Shown here: in pieces, positions 20,305-31,086 of the stretch
Numbering within the stretch: position 1 is the first letter of the stretch
How the letters are laid out: each line of letters opens with the position of its first letter
Translations under genes and position numbers: made by a program
The notes under the pieces: generated by a model
The model's input: only the letters and a program-made list of their open reading frames with translations
The model's database searches: none
Told to the model about the DNA's origin: nothing
Assembly: GCA_937625935.1 (NCBI GenBank)
Contig: OW569352.1
Location: forward strand, 248,001 to 312,000
Direction of reading: 5' to 3'
Length of the DNA stretch: 64,000 nt
From: Tetramitus jugosus
Lineage: Eukaryota; Heterolobosea; Eutetramitea; Acrasida; Vahlkampfiidae

Positions 20305-21789
20305 ATGAAGGGCAGTTCTACCTTTTACGATAATGTGACCACACAGATTCGGATGAAGGGTCATTATCTCAGAGAGGAGAACCCTAGGAAAAATATGAAT
20401 GAAGAGATCGATACAATGCCAGTGCTTCAAAGAAGTGTGGCGCCAGCGTCCCATTCTCTTAAAATCGATATTGGAAAGACCATGAAGCCCCTCATCCAAA
20501 ACAAGGACCATGAGATACAAAGGAAAACAGAATTGTTGGCCTTGTTAAGATTAGAGCATGGACCGACTCATTTAGACACGATCACAGCCATATTAGATCT
20601 GGCTCAGACTTATATTCTGAACAATTCAGTTGAACCGGCCATGTATCACATAGAGAATGCTCTAAAAAGCAATGCCGCCTTGGCCAATATCATCCAACAA
20701 AGGCGCACAAGAGAGATGTGCGATGTAGAGTTTTCCTTTGATTTGGATGATGTTAGATCTCAATGCGAAATGACCAAGGACATTATACTACTTACTATTG
20801 CTCTCATTCACTTGAAGATTGGTAACCTATCAGCGAGTGAAACCCTGATCACTAAGATAAAAGAGGAGAGGATGCAAATAATCGAGTCAACAAAAGCTGG
20901 ATTAGAATACTTGGAAGAGGATCGAGATAATGTTTCAGATGTATCGACACTCTCTGAATTTGGAGAACATAACATGGGACTTCAACTACTTGAAGCTATC
21001 GTGTTACTGGAAAGTTGCCGGTTCAACGGAGCAGAATCAATTCTCCAAGATCTATTGAAACACCAAGGTATAAGAGATGAAGAACCAACACTACTTCCTG
21101 TGTATTTGTTAATGGGTAATTTATATTCATCTCTGAACTACAACTCCCATACCAAAAAGTCAATTGAATATTACTTGAAAGCTCTACGATTAGTGGAAAG
21201 ACATCATCACGGGTATGGAATGGATCGCGTTATGATAATGATTCAACTATTACAATTATATTGGTCTCTCGCTGAACATCAAACGGCTCTAGAGCTAGCA
21301 TCTGAGATTGAACATGTGATCATGGAGATAGCCTATCACCACATAACACTGCTAACTCAGAGAAGTAACATGTATATAGGACAGATAGTTCACTATTTGA
21401 AGTGGACGTGCTGGGTTAAGGTGTTCATATCATCCAAATATATGGAATGTGAACAATATCAAGATGCCGCTATGACATTGCTTAGTGTCATTCAATTCAA
21501 TGAAACAGCACTCAACCAAGCTCAGGGAAGAACTTCAACACCCCAAAAACAAGAATTTCGTAATCTAATTCTGGATCTTGTGGAGACAGCCAAATTGTAT
21601 CAAAAACTAGGACAGGTGTATGCATCCGTGGGTCAGAATGAAGATGCTGTAGATATGTATAAGAGAGGACTATGCGCTCTGTACCAACACAGGGAGCAGA
21701 GAAATGGAAAAGTATCTCAGAGAGCCAACGAAAGGGATGCATTGATTGGCAATCTACTCAACGAAGTTGCTAAAATAGTAAAAAAGTAG
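20305..21789 (+). CDS. TPR-repeat protein, family not certain
   Basis: This single exon encodes 494 residues, with the start chosen at ATG 20305 (CAATATGAAG). An in-frame upstream extension would enter the ORC2 leader. The segment LLALLRLEHGPTHLDTITAILDLAQTYILNNSVEPAMYHIENAL is a TPR pair, and later repeats include PTLLPVYLLMGNLYSSLNYNSHTKKSIEYYLKAL and TAKLYQKLGQVYASVGQNEDAVDMYKRGL. Helical repeats fill nearly the whole chain and no enzyme motif is seen. The spacing of the first repeats resembles TTC23-type ciliary TPR proteins, but this is a weak impression. Because the promoter is shared with ORC2, co-expression in the cell cycle is possible. Confidence 0.7.
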   Translation: MKGSSTFYDNVTTQIRMKGHYLREENPRKNMNEEIDTMPVLQRSVAPASHSLKIDIGKTMKPLIQNKDHEIQRKTELLALLRLEHGPTHLDTITAILDLAQTYILNNSVEPAMYHIENALKSNAALANIIQQRRTREMCDVEFSFDLDDVRSQCEMTKDIILLTIALIHLKIGNLSASETLITKIKEERMQIIESTKAGLEYLEEDRDNVSDVSTLSEFGEHNMGLQLLEAIVLLESCRFNGAESILQDLLKHQGIRDEEPTLLPVYLLMGNLYSSLNYNSHTKKSIEYYLKALRLVERHHHGYGMDRVMIMIQLLQLYWSLAEHQTALELASEIEHVIMEIAYHHITLLTQRSNMYIGQIVHYLKWTCWVKVFISSKYMECEQYQDAAMTLLSVIQFNETALNQAQGRTSTPQKQEFRNLILDLVETAKLYQKLGQVYASVGQNEDAVDMYKRGLCALYQHREQRNGKVSQRANERDALIGNLLNEVAKIVKK

Positions 21790-21807
21790 ATACTTGATGA
21801 ATGGTTT

Positions 21808-24523
21808 CTATTCAATCAATCCGAAACTGTAACTCTTCTTCTTTCCAGATTGTTCATCAATGATATCCTTGACTTGTTCTATTGTTCGGTACTCCTCTTG
21901 AATGGTCCTACTGGTTTGTTCTGCACGCTGTAGTATTTGAATAATATCAGCATCTGGAACTTTTTCTGTGGAAATGTTCAGATTGGGAATCACATGATTA
22001 ATTTGAGCCAATTTTGATTGGAGATTATTTAGTTGATCCTTTTCCTGTTGGAAGGCGTCGCTAGTAGCCATTTGCACATATGTGTTACACTTTTGTAAAA
22101 GCGTTTGAGTCCTTTCTTGCAGTGTTTGTTGTTTTTCTCCTACTTCTTTGATGCTCTTGAGTAGTTCTTTTAACTCTTCATTCATAACGATCGTACTTTC
22201 TTTCAGCCGGTCAACTTTGTCACTCCTTGTTTCTAATATTGCCCGTAAATGTGATAGTCTTGTTGTGATCAACTCGTACATGATATCCATCTTGACAAGA
22301 TTGATAAATTCGAATGAATTAAACTTGTTAACGAGAAGTTTGGCAGTTTCTGATAGAAACTCATCAGCAGATACAAATGACTCGATGGGATCGACTGTTT
22401 CGAATGCTTGCTGAATTTTTTCCTCCAGAGGTTCGAGAATCATACTTGTCAAATCATCATCTTTTCGAACGATACAATAGTCCACGTTCGAGTTCGTTAC
22501 ATAGAGAGTGTTCGATGAGTTCAACATTACAATTCTATGACCTAGATTCGAATCACCAGACATTATTCCTATGAGGGTCGAAGACAGCATGGATACTGCA
22601 GAGCAATTAGACAATGATGCCACATTTTCATCGTCGATCTCGTTGATCATTGGTAAATCAATTTGATGGACACCGAATAAATGTGAACAAATCACTGAAT
22701 GTCGACTGTTGTTGGCAAGAAATAGCGCAGGCTTACGAGTGGACGACTTTGTTCTAAATGACAAATCAATGGTGTCAAAGGGCACAAGTGTCACACTGCT
22801 TTGACTAGATTGATCTGAGGCAAACAGAGGAAATATCTCATCCAACAAGACCAGCGGTTGAACAATACCTTCCACATTGACACAAACAAATGTGGAAATT
22901 TGCTTCGTTCTACTGGTCAAAACACAGAAATCAGTTAATAGGTTCGGTTTAAAAAGGGAATCTCGGTCTTCATATTGAACAGGAATGGGTCCAATTGGTT
23001 CCAAACACCTCTCATCATTCGTTACAAAAGCGGAATGATCATGAGCCTTTGTCAACCAAAATCCCTTGTTGAACTTGTTTGGTTGAGCACTCTTGTCTAA
23101 GATGGAGTGACAGAATTGAGAGACGCGTGAGCTTGAAGCACTACTGCTGCCGCTGTTTATCAGATCTCTTATTGTTTTCTCATCGATATAACTAATTATT
23201 GTTATTGTTAGTGTTGCACAAAGTGTCAATAGATTTGTTAGGGAGGGTTGTCACATAGATCATCAACAACAACATGAAATACATACCAATTGAAGGGCAC
23301 CACAGGCACCAATGCATAAATATTTCCCAAATTGGTCACATAAAAAATAGTAAACTGCTCCCACAGTCTCTTTCCACCATACTCAAATGACAATACAACT
23401 TCCTTTGAGCGCGATTGTTGTTGTTGTTGATGTTGCTTTGAACGCAGTAGGAATTCTTGTTCGGGCATCATTGGATTCTGACTCACATCAAACAATCGCA
23501 GAAACCCATCTGAACTGAGAATCGTCAAGTGACAATTGCTCAATGGATGCCATTTCACCTTGAGAACAACATTGTCTTGAGTCACATAGCGATCCACGGG
23601 AAATTGTTCACCACCAATCACAACAGCACTGCATATCCAAGTCAACAAAAAAACACATTACTGGTGTGTAAGTGATAAAAGGGGAGATAAATCCAATAAC
23701 AACAACAAAAAAAAACTTACATGAAGCTCCGTGTTAAAATCTCATCCAGGTTACCGTGATTGACAATTGTTGTGTGGAGTGTAGTGGATCGAACAGGACA
23801 ATTCAATTGAATAAGATGAACATGATGCATGGTTTGAATGGCAAGTGCACTACCACTGTGATTCACATGTGTCTGTACAATGTTTGACAATTGTATCGTT
23901 GATTGTTGTTGTTGTTGTTGTTGATGTGAATTGGTAGTACTAGTCGTAGTCATGTTGTTCATCATTGAGGTAGTAGTGGTAGTGGTAGTCGGCAACAACT
24001 CGATTCGATAAATCAGTTGAGAATGTTTGGTCCGTATCCATTGCATCAATCGATCATTCCAAAAGTGAAGGATTGCAGCAGGTGAGATGGATTGTCCTTC
24101 TTCCTCATCATTATCATCATGCTCATCATTCAAGTCATTCAAGTTCTTGTTGTTATTATTCATTGTTGTCGTTGTTGTCAATTCAAAGTAATCAATCCAC
24201 TCTGCTTTCCATTGTTTGAGATGTTGGCGATAGAGTGACATCAATCGTTTCATTTGAATCACAAAAATGGTGTTGAATGTTGGTTGTGTATAGAACAGTT
24301 CACCAGTCATCATTGAATAAGTCAATAAATTTTGTGTTGGAGTGCTCTTGAATGGATGATAGAATGAATCCATTGGTTGTTGTTGGTTCCTATTGTTGTT
24401 ATTATTGTTATTAATGTAGACAATGACCTGTTGCAACACTTGTTCGATTGTTGGTGTGTGAACAGGTGGATTTAACATGTTATCGCTATCATAACTGCCA
24501 GTGCCGCTTGATTCACTCGTCAT
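21808..24523 (-). CDS. NUP88: Nucleoporin NUP88/Nup82-like
   Basis: Three exons run 24523-23721, 23628-23287 and 23191-21808, with introns of 92 and 95 bp, for 842 residues. All joins are in phase 2. The N-terminal two thirds look like a beta-propeller: SALAIQTMHHVHLIQL, then VLKVKWHPLSNCHLTILSSDGFLRLFDVSQ and FTIFYVTNLGNIYALVPV. The WHP..TILSSDGFLRLFDV block mirrors NUP88, where a propeller docks to the cytoplasmic mRNA-export side of the nuclear pore. The last ~200 residues are coiled coil (ELKELLKSIKEVGEKQQTLQERTQTLLQKCNTY), as expected for the NUP88-NUP214-NUP62 bundle. Length is near the human protein (741) plus Asn, Gln and Thr runs. Assignment rests on architecture and one strong block. 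Confidence 0.68.
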
Positions 24524-24695
24524 GTCTTACTCTCCTCCAAGATGCTATTTGTTGATGATTTGGTTGTGCGTGATCAACAAAAAAATGAGTTTTTTCTGCG
24601 ACAATTCCAATTCAGCGAACTGATTGAAGTTTGACAGAGTTCAGCGCAGGAACACAACAGATAAAACAACTTAAACCATCTTGATCACAGAATCC

Positions 24696-27600
24696 ATGAA
24701 AAAACTGCTCAGAGGTTGGTTTGGTGGTGGCAGCGCATCTCAGAGTACCTCTTCTCTGACGACTGATGATCAACAACCGACACCATACAGTGTCACGCAC
24801 TCCTGGATCTGTAATTTATGTTTCAAGGTGATTCACAGTGGTCAAACCAGGTATAAATCAATGGAGATCAAGGGTGTTGATTTGTGTGTTGAATGTTATG
24901 AGACAGAGTTGAAGAAACAACAAGAGAATGAGCAAGATGGTGGTTCTGAACTGTTGAAGGATGGATACTTTGTTCCAAGTACGCTGCACAAGTTTCAATT
25001 GAAGGAAAAAGTGAATGATTATCGATCGAACAAGACCATTTTCAATGCTTTTGTACAGTATGCAGATTATCGATGCTTTGGAGTGTTTGATGATGAGTTG
25101 AGCAAGTATCATTATTCAACCTATCGAGCCATTCAGGAGAGAATATTGAATTTCTCTTCTGGGTTGGTGCAATTGGGATTGATACCTCACTTGAGTTCCG
25201 TTTCTGGTAATGGTTTCTCAGATCGAACATTTGTAGTCATCAGTGGCAAGAATTGTGTCGAGTGGTTCATTGCTGACTATGCATGTTTGCACAAGTCTCT
25301 TGTCTCTTTACCGATACACTTCACTTTGAATGAGACTGAGATGAAGCATATTGTGTTAGATGCTCATGCCTCTGTTATTATCTGTACAACTGATCTAACA
25401 CAAAAATATTTGTCGATTGCACAAGATTCCGCCTCTCATGTCCATACCATCGTTGAAATCGGTAGAGAGAAGACTGATTTGGATCGAGTGGATGTTGTGA
25501 ATACAGTAGAAAAAGATACAACGATTCGTGTTATGTCGTTCGAATATGTTGAGAGTAACTCAAATGATCAAATGAACGAATTAGTTCCTTTGACGAATCC
25601 AAGCGATATGATAACAATTATTTATACGAGTGGTTCAACTGGGACACCAAAAGGTGCCATGATTCCTGATTCTGCCTACAATCACAATTTGCGCGGCATT
25701 ATTCGATGCGATCCAGAGCATGTCTTTAGTTTCTGTCCCCTAGCACATATGAGTGATCGAAAGCACGTGGCCGTGAATATTTGCAATGGATCTACAATTA
25801 CAATCTTCCAAAGAGATATGGCAGATATCTTTACGCACATACAAATCGTGCGACCTACTGTTCTTGTGAGCACTCCTAGGTTATGGAACATTCTATATGG
25901 TGAATATCAAAAAGAGTTGATGTTACAGTCTGAGAAGTCATCAGATATCCCTGAAGAGGTAGAACGCAGGGTCATGAGTCAATTTAAAACGATGCTAGGA
26001 GATCGATTGGAGGTTATCGTTACTGGAGGGGCTCCAACTTCACCAGCAGTTTTGCACTTCCTCAAAGCTTGTTATCAATGTATTGTTAACAACGGGTATG
26101 GTGCAACAGAAGTAGGTGGAATAATGAGTGGTGGTTACTTGAAAAAGGGAGTACAGTATAAACTGGTGAATGTTCCTGAATTGAACTACTTTTCCACGGA
26201 CAAGCCATTTCCAAGAGGAGAACTTTGTGTCAAAACCCAGGAGATGTTTTCAGGGTACTTCAACAATGATGACCTAACAAGCAGAGTGATCGACAAAGAT
26301 GGGTTTCACCACACAGGTGATATTGTCGTCCAAAAATCTGATAAGAAATTTGAGATCATTGATCGTTTGAAGAATATTTTCAAGTTGGCTCAAGGAGAGT
26401 TTGTTGCACCAGAATATGTAGAGATTCAATATATTAAGAGCCCTTATATCGATCAGGTGTTCATTTATGGAGATAGTTTGCGAAGTTATGTGCTTGCGGT
26501 CGTTGTTCCCAGCCGATCTGCACTTGTTGACTGGTGCTTATCGAACAAATTAATCGAGGTGAGTGAGCTAACTAATGATCACTTGCTTGATCTCTGTGAT
26601 ATGGTAGTTGTCAGAGACTTATACTCTCAGGAGTTTGTTAGAATAGCCAAGGACGCAAAACTTCAACCGTATGAGATACCTCGAAGTGTAGTATTTGATG
26701 CTGAGCCTTTCTCTAATGAAAACGGAAGGTTAACTGCCCTCTTCAAAATCTCTCGAATTCAATGCGAACTTTACTACAAAGAAAAGCTCAACGCATTGTA
26801 TCTTGATCTTCAAGAACAGGAAAACAAGCAATTGCAAGATGATCTATTATCTTTATTAAGCAACATCATGGCTGAGAATCAAGGAGAGGAAAATGGACTG
26901 AACAATGATGCGATGAACGCATTAGGAATTGACTCCCTTCACGCTGTTAAATTCGCAAATATGATCCGAAAGAAGTACAATGTTGATATTCCTGTGAAGT
27001 TGTTAGTTGGATCTGCCACTATCACAGATATTACAAATATTATTAGTGGGAATAGACCTGATGAATCTATTATTCCAACTATATCCTGGAAAGATGAAGT
27101 GTTGCTCGATAGTGACATTCAACCTATCAAAGATGAACTGACAATCGACTATTGTTTACAGACAAAAACTCGAATATTACTGACAGGAGCAACTGGATTT
27201 CTAGGTATCTTCCTGTTACATGAAATATTGACATCAACACACTGCATCGTTTATTGTGTCGTTCGGGTGAAAAACTCGAATCAGTCCAGTGTGCAAGAAG
27301 TGGCAATGAGAAGAATAATCAGTCTTATGAGTGACTACTGCATATGGAGTGATGAATATCGAAACAGGATCGTTCCAGTAGTTGGTGATCTCTCTCAGCC
27401 GAAACTTGGTCTTTCTGATGAAACATTTGTTGAACTTGCTGAAAAGATAGATGTCATTTACCACAACGGAGCTTTTGTAAATTCTGTGCTTCCATATCAT
27501 GAACTTAAGGCAATTAATGTAGACTCAACTAAGGATATATTGAGGCTAGCAACTTCTTGTCGCTTGAAAGTTGTTCATTATGTGAGTACAATTAGCGTGG

Positions 27601-28328
27601 TTCAGGGAATAGAGTCTACAAATGCGATAAACGAACAGTGCAGCTTTTCTGATCTTGAGTCTGAGCAAGCTCAGAACGCGCGTTTATCTCGATTGAGTGG
27701 ATACTCATCCTCAAAATGGGTAGCAGAACAACTCTGTCACGAGGCAAGAAGGAGAGGAGTTCCAATAACTATATTTCGTCCCGGGATGATTGGACCGCAC
27801 CGAACCCTTGGAGTTTGTAACTTGTCTGATTGGGTTGTCAGATTCATCAGAGGTTGTATGGAATTACAATGTTATCCGCGGACTGGGGAGAAGCGAATAA
27901 TTGATTTGAGTCCCGTGGATGTTGTTAGCAAGGTGATTATTGCCCTCAGTCAAATAAGCAAGGACCAGCAGGAGTCAATCAATACCTATCACATTTTGAA
28001 TCCAGATGCTAGTGTGTCTTTTGATGCAATATTTAATATTATAAGTGAAGCGAATCCAACCTTGACACAATGCCCACAATTCTATGAATGGCAGAGAGTG
28101 CTCAATGCTCGTTTAGACAACAATGAAGATTCAGGAAAAGAAACGTTGTGGCCTCTCAAGGTGCTATTCCGTGGTGGATTCCCTTCACAAGGCGGTACGT
28201 TCACAAATGAGAACACAATGAACGTGTTACGAATGCTGTCATTGAACACTCTGCTACCAGCCCCTATCAATCGAGAATATGTCCTTCAATTCACTGACTG
28301 GATCCGAAAGCAAGAGCAGCGACATTAA
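24696..28328 (+). CDS. Carboxylic acid reductase-like enzyme (A-T-R) with degenerate ZZ finger
   Basis: This single exon encodes 1210 residues from ATG 24696. Order: a degenerate ZZ-type zinc finger (about 35-70; CNLC ... RYKSMEIKGVDLCVECY, lacking the middle Cys pair); an AMP-binding adenylation domain (YTSGSTGTPKGAMI near 310, NNGYGATEVGG, HHTGDIV, and IFKLAQGEFVAPEYVE with the A10-type Lys/Gln); an acyl carrier domain (MNALGIDSLHAVKF, phosphopantetheine Ser near 747); and a thioester reductase with Rossmann motif LLTGATGFLGIFLL (near 827) and catalytic Tyr/Lys in GYSSSKWVAEQL (near 1002-1006). Such enzymes activate an acid with ATP and reduce it with NADPH to an aldehyde, likely a fatty acid here (inference). 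It would need a phosphopantetheinyl transferase. Confidence 0.88.
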   Translation: MKKLLRGWFGGGSASQSTSSLTTDDQQPTPYSVTHSWICNLCFKVIHSGQTRYKSMEIKGVDLCVECYETELKKQQENEQDGGSELLKDGYFVPSTLHKFQLKEKVNDYRSNKTIFNAFVQYADYRCFGVFDDELSKYHYSTYRAIQERILNFSSGLVQLGLIPHLSSVSGNGFSDRTFVVISGKNCVEWFIADYACLHKSLVSLPIHFTLNETEMKHIVLDAHASVIICTTDLTQKYLSIAQDSASHVHTIVEIGREKTDLDRVDVVNTVEKDTTIRVMSFEYVESNSNDQMNELVPLTNPSDMITIIYTSGSTGTPKGAMIPDSAYNHNLRGIIRCDPEHVFSFCPLAHMSDRKHVAVNICNGSTITIFQRDMADIFTHIQIVRPTVLVSTPRLWNILYGEYQKELMLQSEKSSDIPEEVERRVMSQFKTMLGDRLEVIVTGGAPTSPAVLHFLKACYQCIVNNGYGATEVGGIMSGGYLKKGVQYKLVNVPELNYFSTDKPFPRGELCVKTQEMFSGYFNNDDLTSRVIDKDGFHHTGDIVVQKSDKKFEIIDRLKNIFKLAQGEFVAPEYVEIQYIKSPYIDQVFIYGDSLRSYVLAVVVPSRSALVDWCLSNKLIEVSELTNDHLLDLCDMVVVRDLYSQEFVRIAKDAKLQPYEIPRSVVFDAEPFSNENGRLTALFKISRIQCELYYKEKLNALYLDLQEQENKQLQDDLLSLLSNIMAENQGEENGLNNDAMNALGIDSLHAVKFANMIRKKYNVDIPVKLLVGSATITDITNIISGNRPDESIIPTISWKDEVLLDSDIQPIKDELTIDYCLQTKTRILLTGATGFLGIFLLHEILTSTHCIVYCVVRVKNSNQSSVQEVAMRRIISLMSDYCIWSDEYRNRIVPVVGDLSQPKLGLSDETFVELAEKIDVIYHNGAFVNSVLPYHELKAINVDSTKDILRLATSCRLKVVHYVSTISVVQGIESTNAINEQCSFSDLESEQAQNARLSRLSGYSSSKWVAEQLCHEARRRGVPITIFRPGMIGPHRTLGVCNLSDWVVRFIRGCMELQCYPRTGEKRIIDLSPVDVVSKVIIALSQISKDQQESINTYHILNPDASVSFDAIFNIISEANPTLTQCPQFYEWQRVLNARLDNNEDSGKETLWPLKVLFRGGFPSQGGTFTNENTMNVLRMLSLNTLLPAPINREYVLQFTDWIRKQEQRH

Positions 28329-28427
28329 AACAATGGAGTATTTACATTTCCGAGTTCAACTCCTGTTTTCGAAGTAAAGGGCAGGTTTACTCTAACAATG
28401 CTCAGTGTTTGGAGCTATCCGCTGTGT

Positions 28428-29247
28428 TTATTCATGAGAAACAACTGAGCTCTCTAAAAATTCAGAATCCACATCTTTTTCCTTGGAATTCTGTTTAGGA
28501 CTTAGCGAGGCTCCCAACAGAGGTAAACCTGCCTCCTCTCGCTTCATCTGTTCTAAAAAGAATTGACACATCTTCTTATCACTATGAAGTATATGCTTCA
28601 ACAGCCAATCTCTCAAGAAGTCCAGTGTTTCTTGACCGATATTCTCGGTTTTCATGGTTCTGAAGTCTTCTCTAACATCGAATATCTTTTTCACAAAGTT
28701 CCTATGGGTCTCCTTATGTTTCGTCATGCTCAGTGGTTTGTATTTGTACTTCTCCATGATAATTTCTTCCATACCAAAGTGAAATTCTGTGTATTCTACC
28801 AAATTATCAATCACACTACCAATTTCGAATCGCATGTGACCTTCCTTCAGAGTCTCATTCAAATCATTAATGAGTCGCACCAAGATTTTGTGATGAGAAT
28901 CAATCAGTTCTATTCCTACAGAGTAGTCATCAGACCAGGGTCTAGAGTAAGAAGTAAGAACGAGGAGTCAACAACTTTTTCCCAAACATCATAGAACCTT
29001 TGGATACTTACACAAGACATCGAGAATCACTCAGTAAATCAAAAGTCGAGTTATAAGTTAACCGAGGTTCGGCATCATAGGTAGCTTTCTTTCTTCCAAG
29101 AATTGTCATCTCTCCCAAGTGATGATCATGGTCATGAGGGGAATGACTCTGTGGATTCTTTGGTATGACAACATGTCCAAGGTCTTCAGTCTGTGTTCCT
29201 ATGGTCATTTGTTCAACATTTCTTGGAGTGCAATTCGCAGAACCCAT
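28428..29247 (-). CDS. Hemerythrin-domain protein
   Basis: Two exons run 29247-29012 and 28941-28428 (70-bp intron, GTAAGT donor), giving 249 residues. The join reads DSRCLV|PWSDDYSVGIELIDSHHK. The di-iron ligands of the hemerythrin four-helix bundle are all present: H96 (DSHHK), H133 and E137 (FHFGMEE), H154 and H158 (KHKETH), H195 and D200 (KHILHSD). The ~78-residue N-terminal extension starts MGSANCTPRN, which fits an N-myristoylation pattern with a nearby Cys for palmitoylation, so membrane attachment is possible. Hemerythrins bind O2 reversibly and serve in O2 storage or sensing, or iron/NO handling; which applies here is unknown. Confidence 0.9.
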
Positions 29248-29580
29248 GGTCTAGTATATTGAATGAGCTAATCGGTTTTGAATGAAACTCTCTGTTGTTG
29301 GGATTTCGGTAGACTTCTTCTTGTTGAACTCAACGGCTTACCAAAGCGGGAAAATAATTTGAAACTCTTGAGGCGTCCATAATTTCACAAAAAGAAAGTC
29401 ATCCTTCTTCATAACCGTGTGATACACTGTAGATTCGGAGAAACACATCCAGCCGCCGACAAAAATTTCACACAAAAACAGCATTTTCATTGGAAAAGAG
29501 AAACCTCAAAAACTCACGCGCGTAATCAGACATTTGGTTCTCTCACTCTGCTCCAGCAACAACTTGCCATCACACACACA
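29248..29580. promoter_or_regulatory. Divergent intergenic region, hemerythrin and TPR genes
   Basis: This 333-bp stretch lies between hemerythrin (minus) and a TPR gene (plus). In-frame sequence upstream of 29581 stays open, but it reads as a leader. A CGCG stretch occurs at 29518-29522. No gene was recognised. Confidence 0.35.
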
Positions 29581-30888
29581 ATGATTCGACATTTTGTCTC
29601 CAAATCACCACTCTCATTGTCCAATCAACAAAGAACATCACTCGGAGTGCTTCTCCACACAACAACAACCACCACCACCACCACCACAATCAATCCTCAT
29701 CATCATCATCACCACTACCAGCAACAACAACAGGGGCGTTCTTTCCATTCCCTTTCGACCAGTCATTCATTCCACCAGTCACCAGTCTCTCTCCATCAAT
29801 ACACTACGAAAAACAACCATAACAACAAGAGCAACAACAAGAATAATAATCAGAACGTATCGAACAGTAGCAATAATAATAACAATAACAACAATGCAGC
29901 AAGTGGTGGAAAATCAAAAAAAGCAATGAACACAAAAGCATCACTGGCACAACGTCTCTTTGAAGAGAAAAAGTGGAACGAATCCATTGACTTGTTCAAT
30001 CAAGTGTTGTCTGTTGATCCCGATCACCCGGTTGCACTTGTTGGAAGAGCCAAAATCCATACTCTCATGGGCAGATACTCGGAAGCATTGATTGATTCAC
30101 AAAAGGCTCACTCTGTTGACACTAGTTTTGCCCTTTTGAACGACATGTTTGTGATTCATGCTGGACTATTGTTGCGATTGGCCAAATATGATGACTTGTT
30201 GCTCTATGGCAATCAAATGAGTGATCATGCAAAGAAGGCACAACATCCATACTTTTTGGCCAGTTGTCTCCGGTTCATGGCCATTGCTGTCATCAAGAGA
30301 TTGATGCAAAAGGGTGATTATGCAAGTGCATTGGATTTTATTGATCAGCGTGTGTTGGCCGGATTGGACAACTTTAATGAAGTTCACGAACTGTTTCACC
30401 TCAAGTCACAATTGTTGTTGCGAGTGGACAAGTTTGATGAGGCAGCAGAAGTGGCTCAACGATACTTGAAGCATGATCAAAATGAGGGAACAGAGTGTCC
30501 AGTCACCACATTCTATCACATTTATGCACAGACGAGTCACTATCAAGGTGAGAAGGCACTTGCAAAGGAAATCTTGGGATTGTGGGGTCAAATGATTGAG
30601 GAAGATTGTGCGACACAATCATTCGAATATCAATGTTTCCGAGTGGAATACCAGTACACAAAAGCAAAGATTTATGCTATGCAGGGACACATTTCTTCGC
30701 TCGACATGTACAAGACTGTGTTGAACAATGCGAAACAGGAGCAGCACTTTGACTTTATTCCCGACATTTTGGTTGATATGGCATTGGCCAAGAATCTTTT
30801 TGGTCTCAAGGACGAAGCAAAGAAGGATTTGCAAGAAGCACTGACCTATGTGCCAGCACATGCAGTGTACTCACAAATAAACCTTTGA
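29581..30888 (+). CDS. TPR-repeat protein, possibly mitochondrial
   Basis: This single exon encodes 435 residues from ATG 29581 (ACACACAATG). The N-terminus MIRHFVSKSPLSLSNQQRTSLGVLL is basic and hydroxylated without acids, like a mitochondrial presequence. A His/Asn/Gln low-complexity linker follows to about residue 115. From about 120 on there are TPRs: LAQRLFEEKKWNESIDLFNQVLSVDPDHPVALVGRAKIHTLMGRYSEALIDSQKAHSVD, and later DKFDEAAEVAQRYLKH and LKDEAKKDLQEALTYVPAHA. No catalytic domain is seen. It is probably a scaffold or adaptor; the partner is unknown. Confidence 0.75.
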   Translation: MIRHFVSKSPLSLSNQQRTSLGVLLHTTTTTTTTTTINPHHHHHHYQQQQQGRSFHSLSTSHSFHQSPVSLHQYTTKNNHNNKSNNKNNNQNVSNSSNNNNNNNNAASGGKSKKAMNTKASLAQRLFEEKKWNESIDLFNQVLSVDPDHPVALVGRAKIHTLMGRYSEALIDSQKAHSVDTSFALLNDMFVIHAGLLLRLAKYDDLLLYGNQMSDHAKKAQHPYFLASCLRFMAIAVIKRLMQKGDYASALDFIDQRVLAGLDNFNEVHELFHLKSQLLLRVDKFDEAAEVAQRYLKHDQNEGTECPVTTFYHIYAQTSHYQGEKALAKEILGLWGQMIEEDCATQSFEYQCFRVEYQYTKAKIYAMQGHISSLDMYKTVLNNAKQEQHFDFIPDILVDMALAKNLFGLKDEAKKDLQEALTYVPAHAVYSQINL

Positions 30889-31086
30889 TATCCATTCCTA
30901 GTCAAAATCCAAAAATATTTGTTGATACGTGCGTGATTCTCGGCAGTTTGTATTCCCATCTTTTTTATCGGAGGCCCGTTGTGGAGGAGTCGATTTGGGA
31001 TTTTAGCGGAATCCAACCTCGCAAGGAACACATCAACGTTTTGTGAACCAAGGGTGATCCGATAGCAGAGAAAAACATACAATCCC

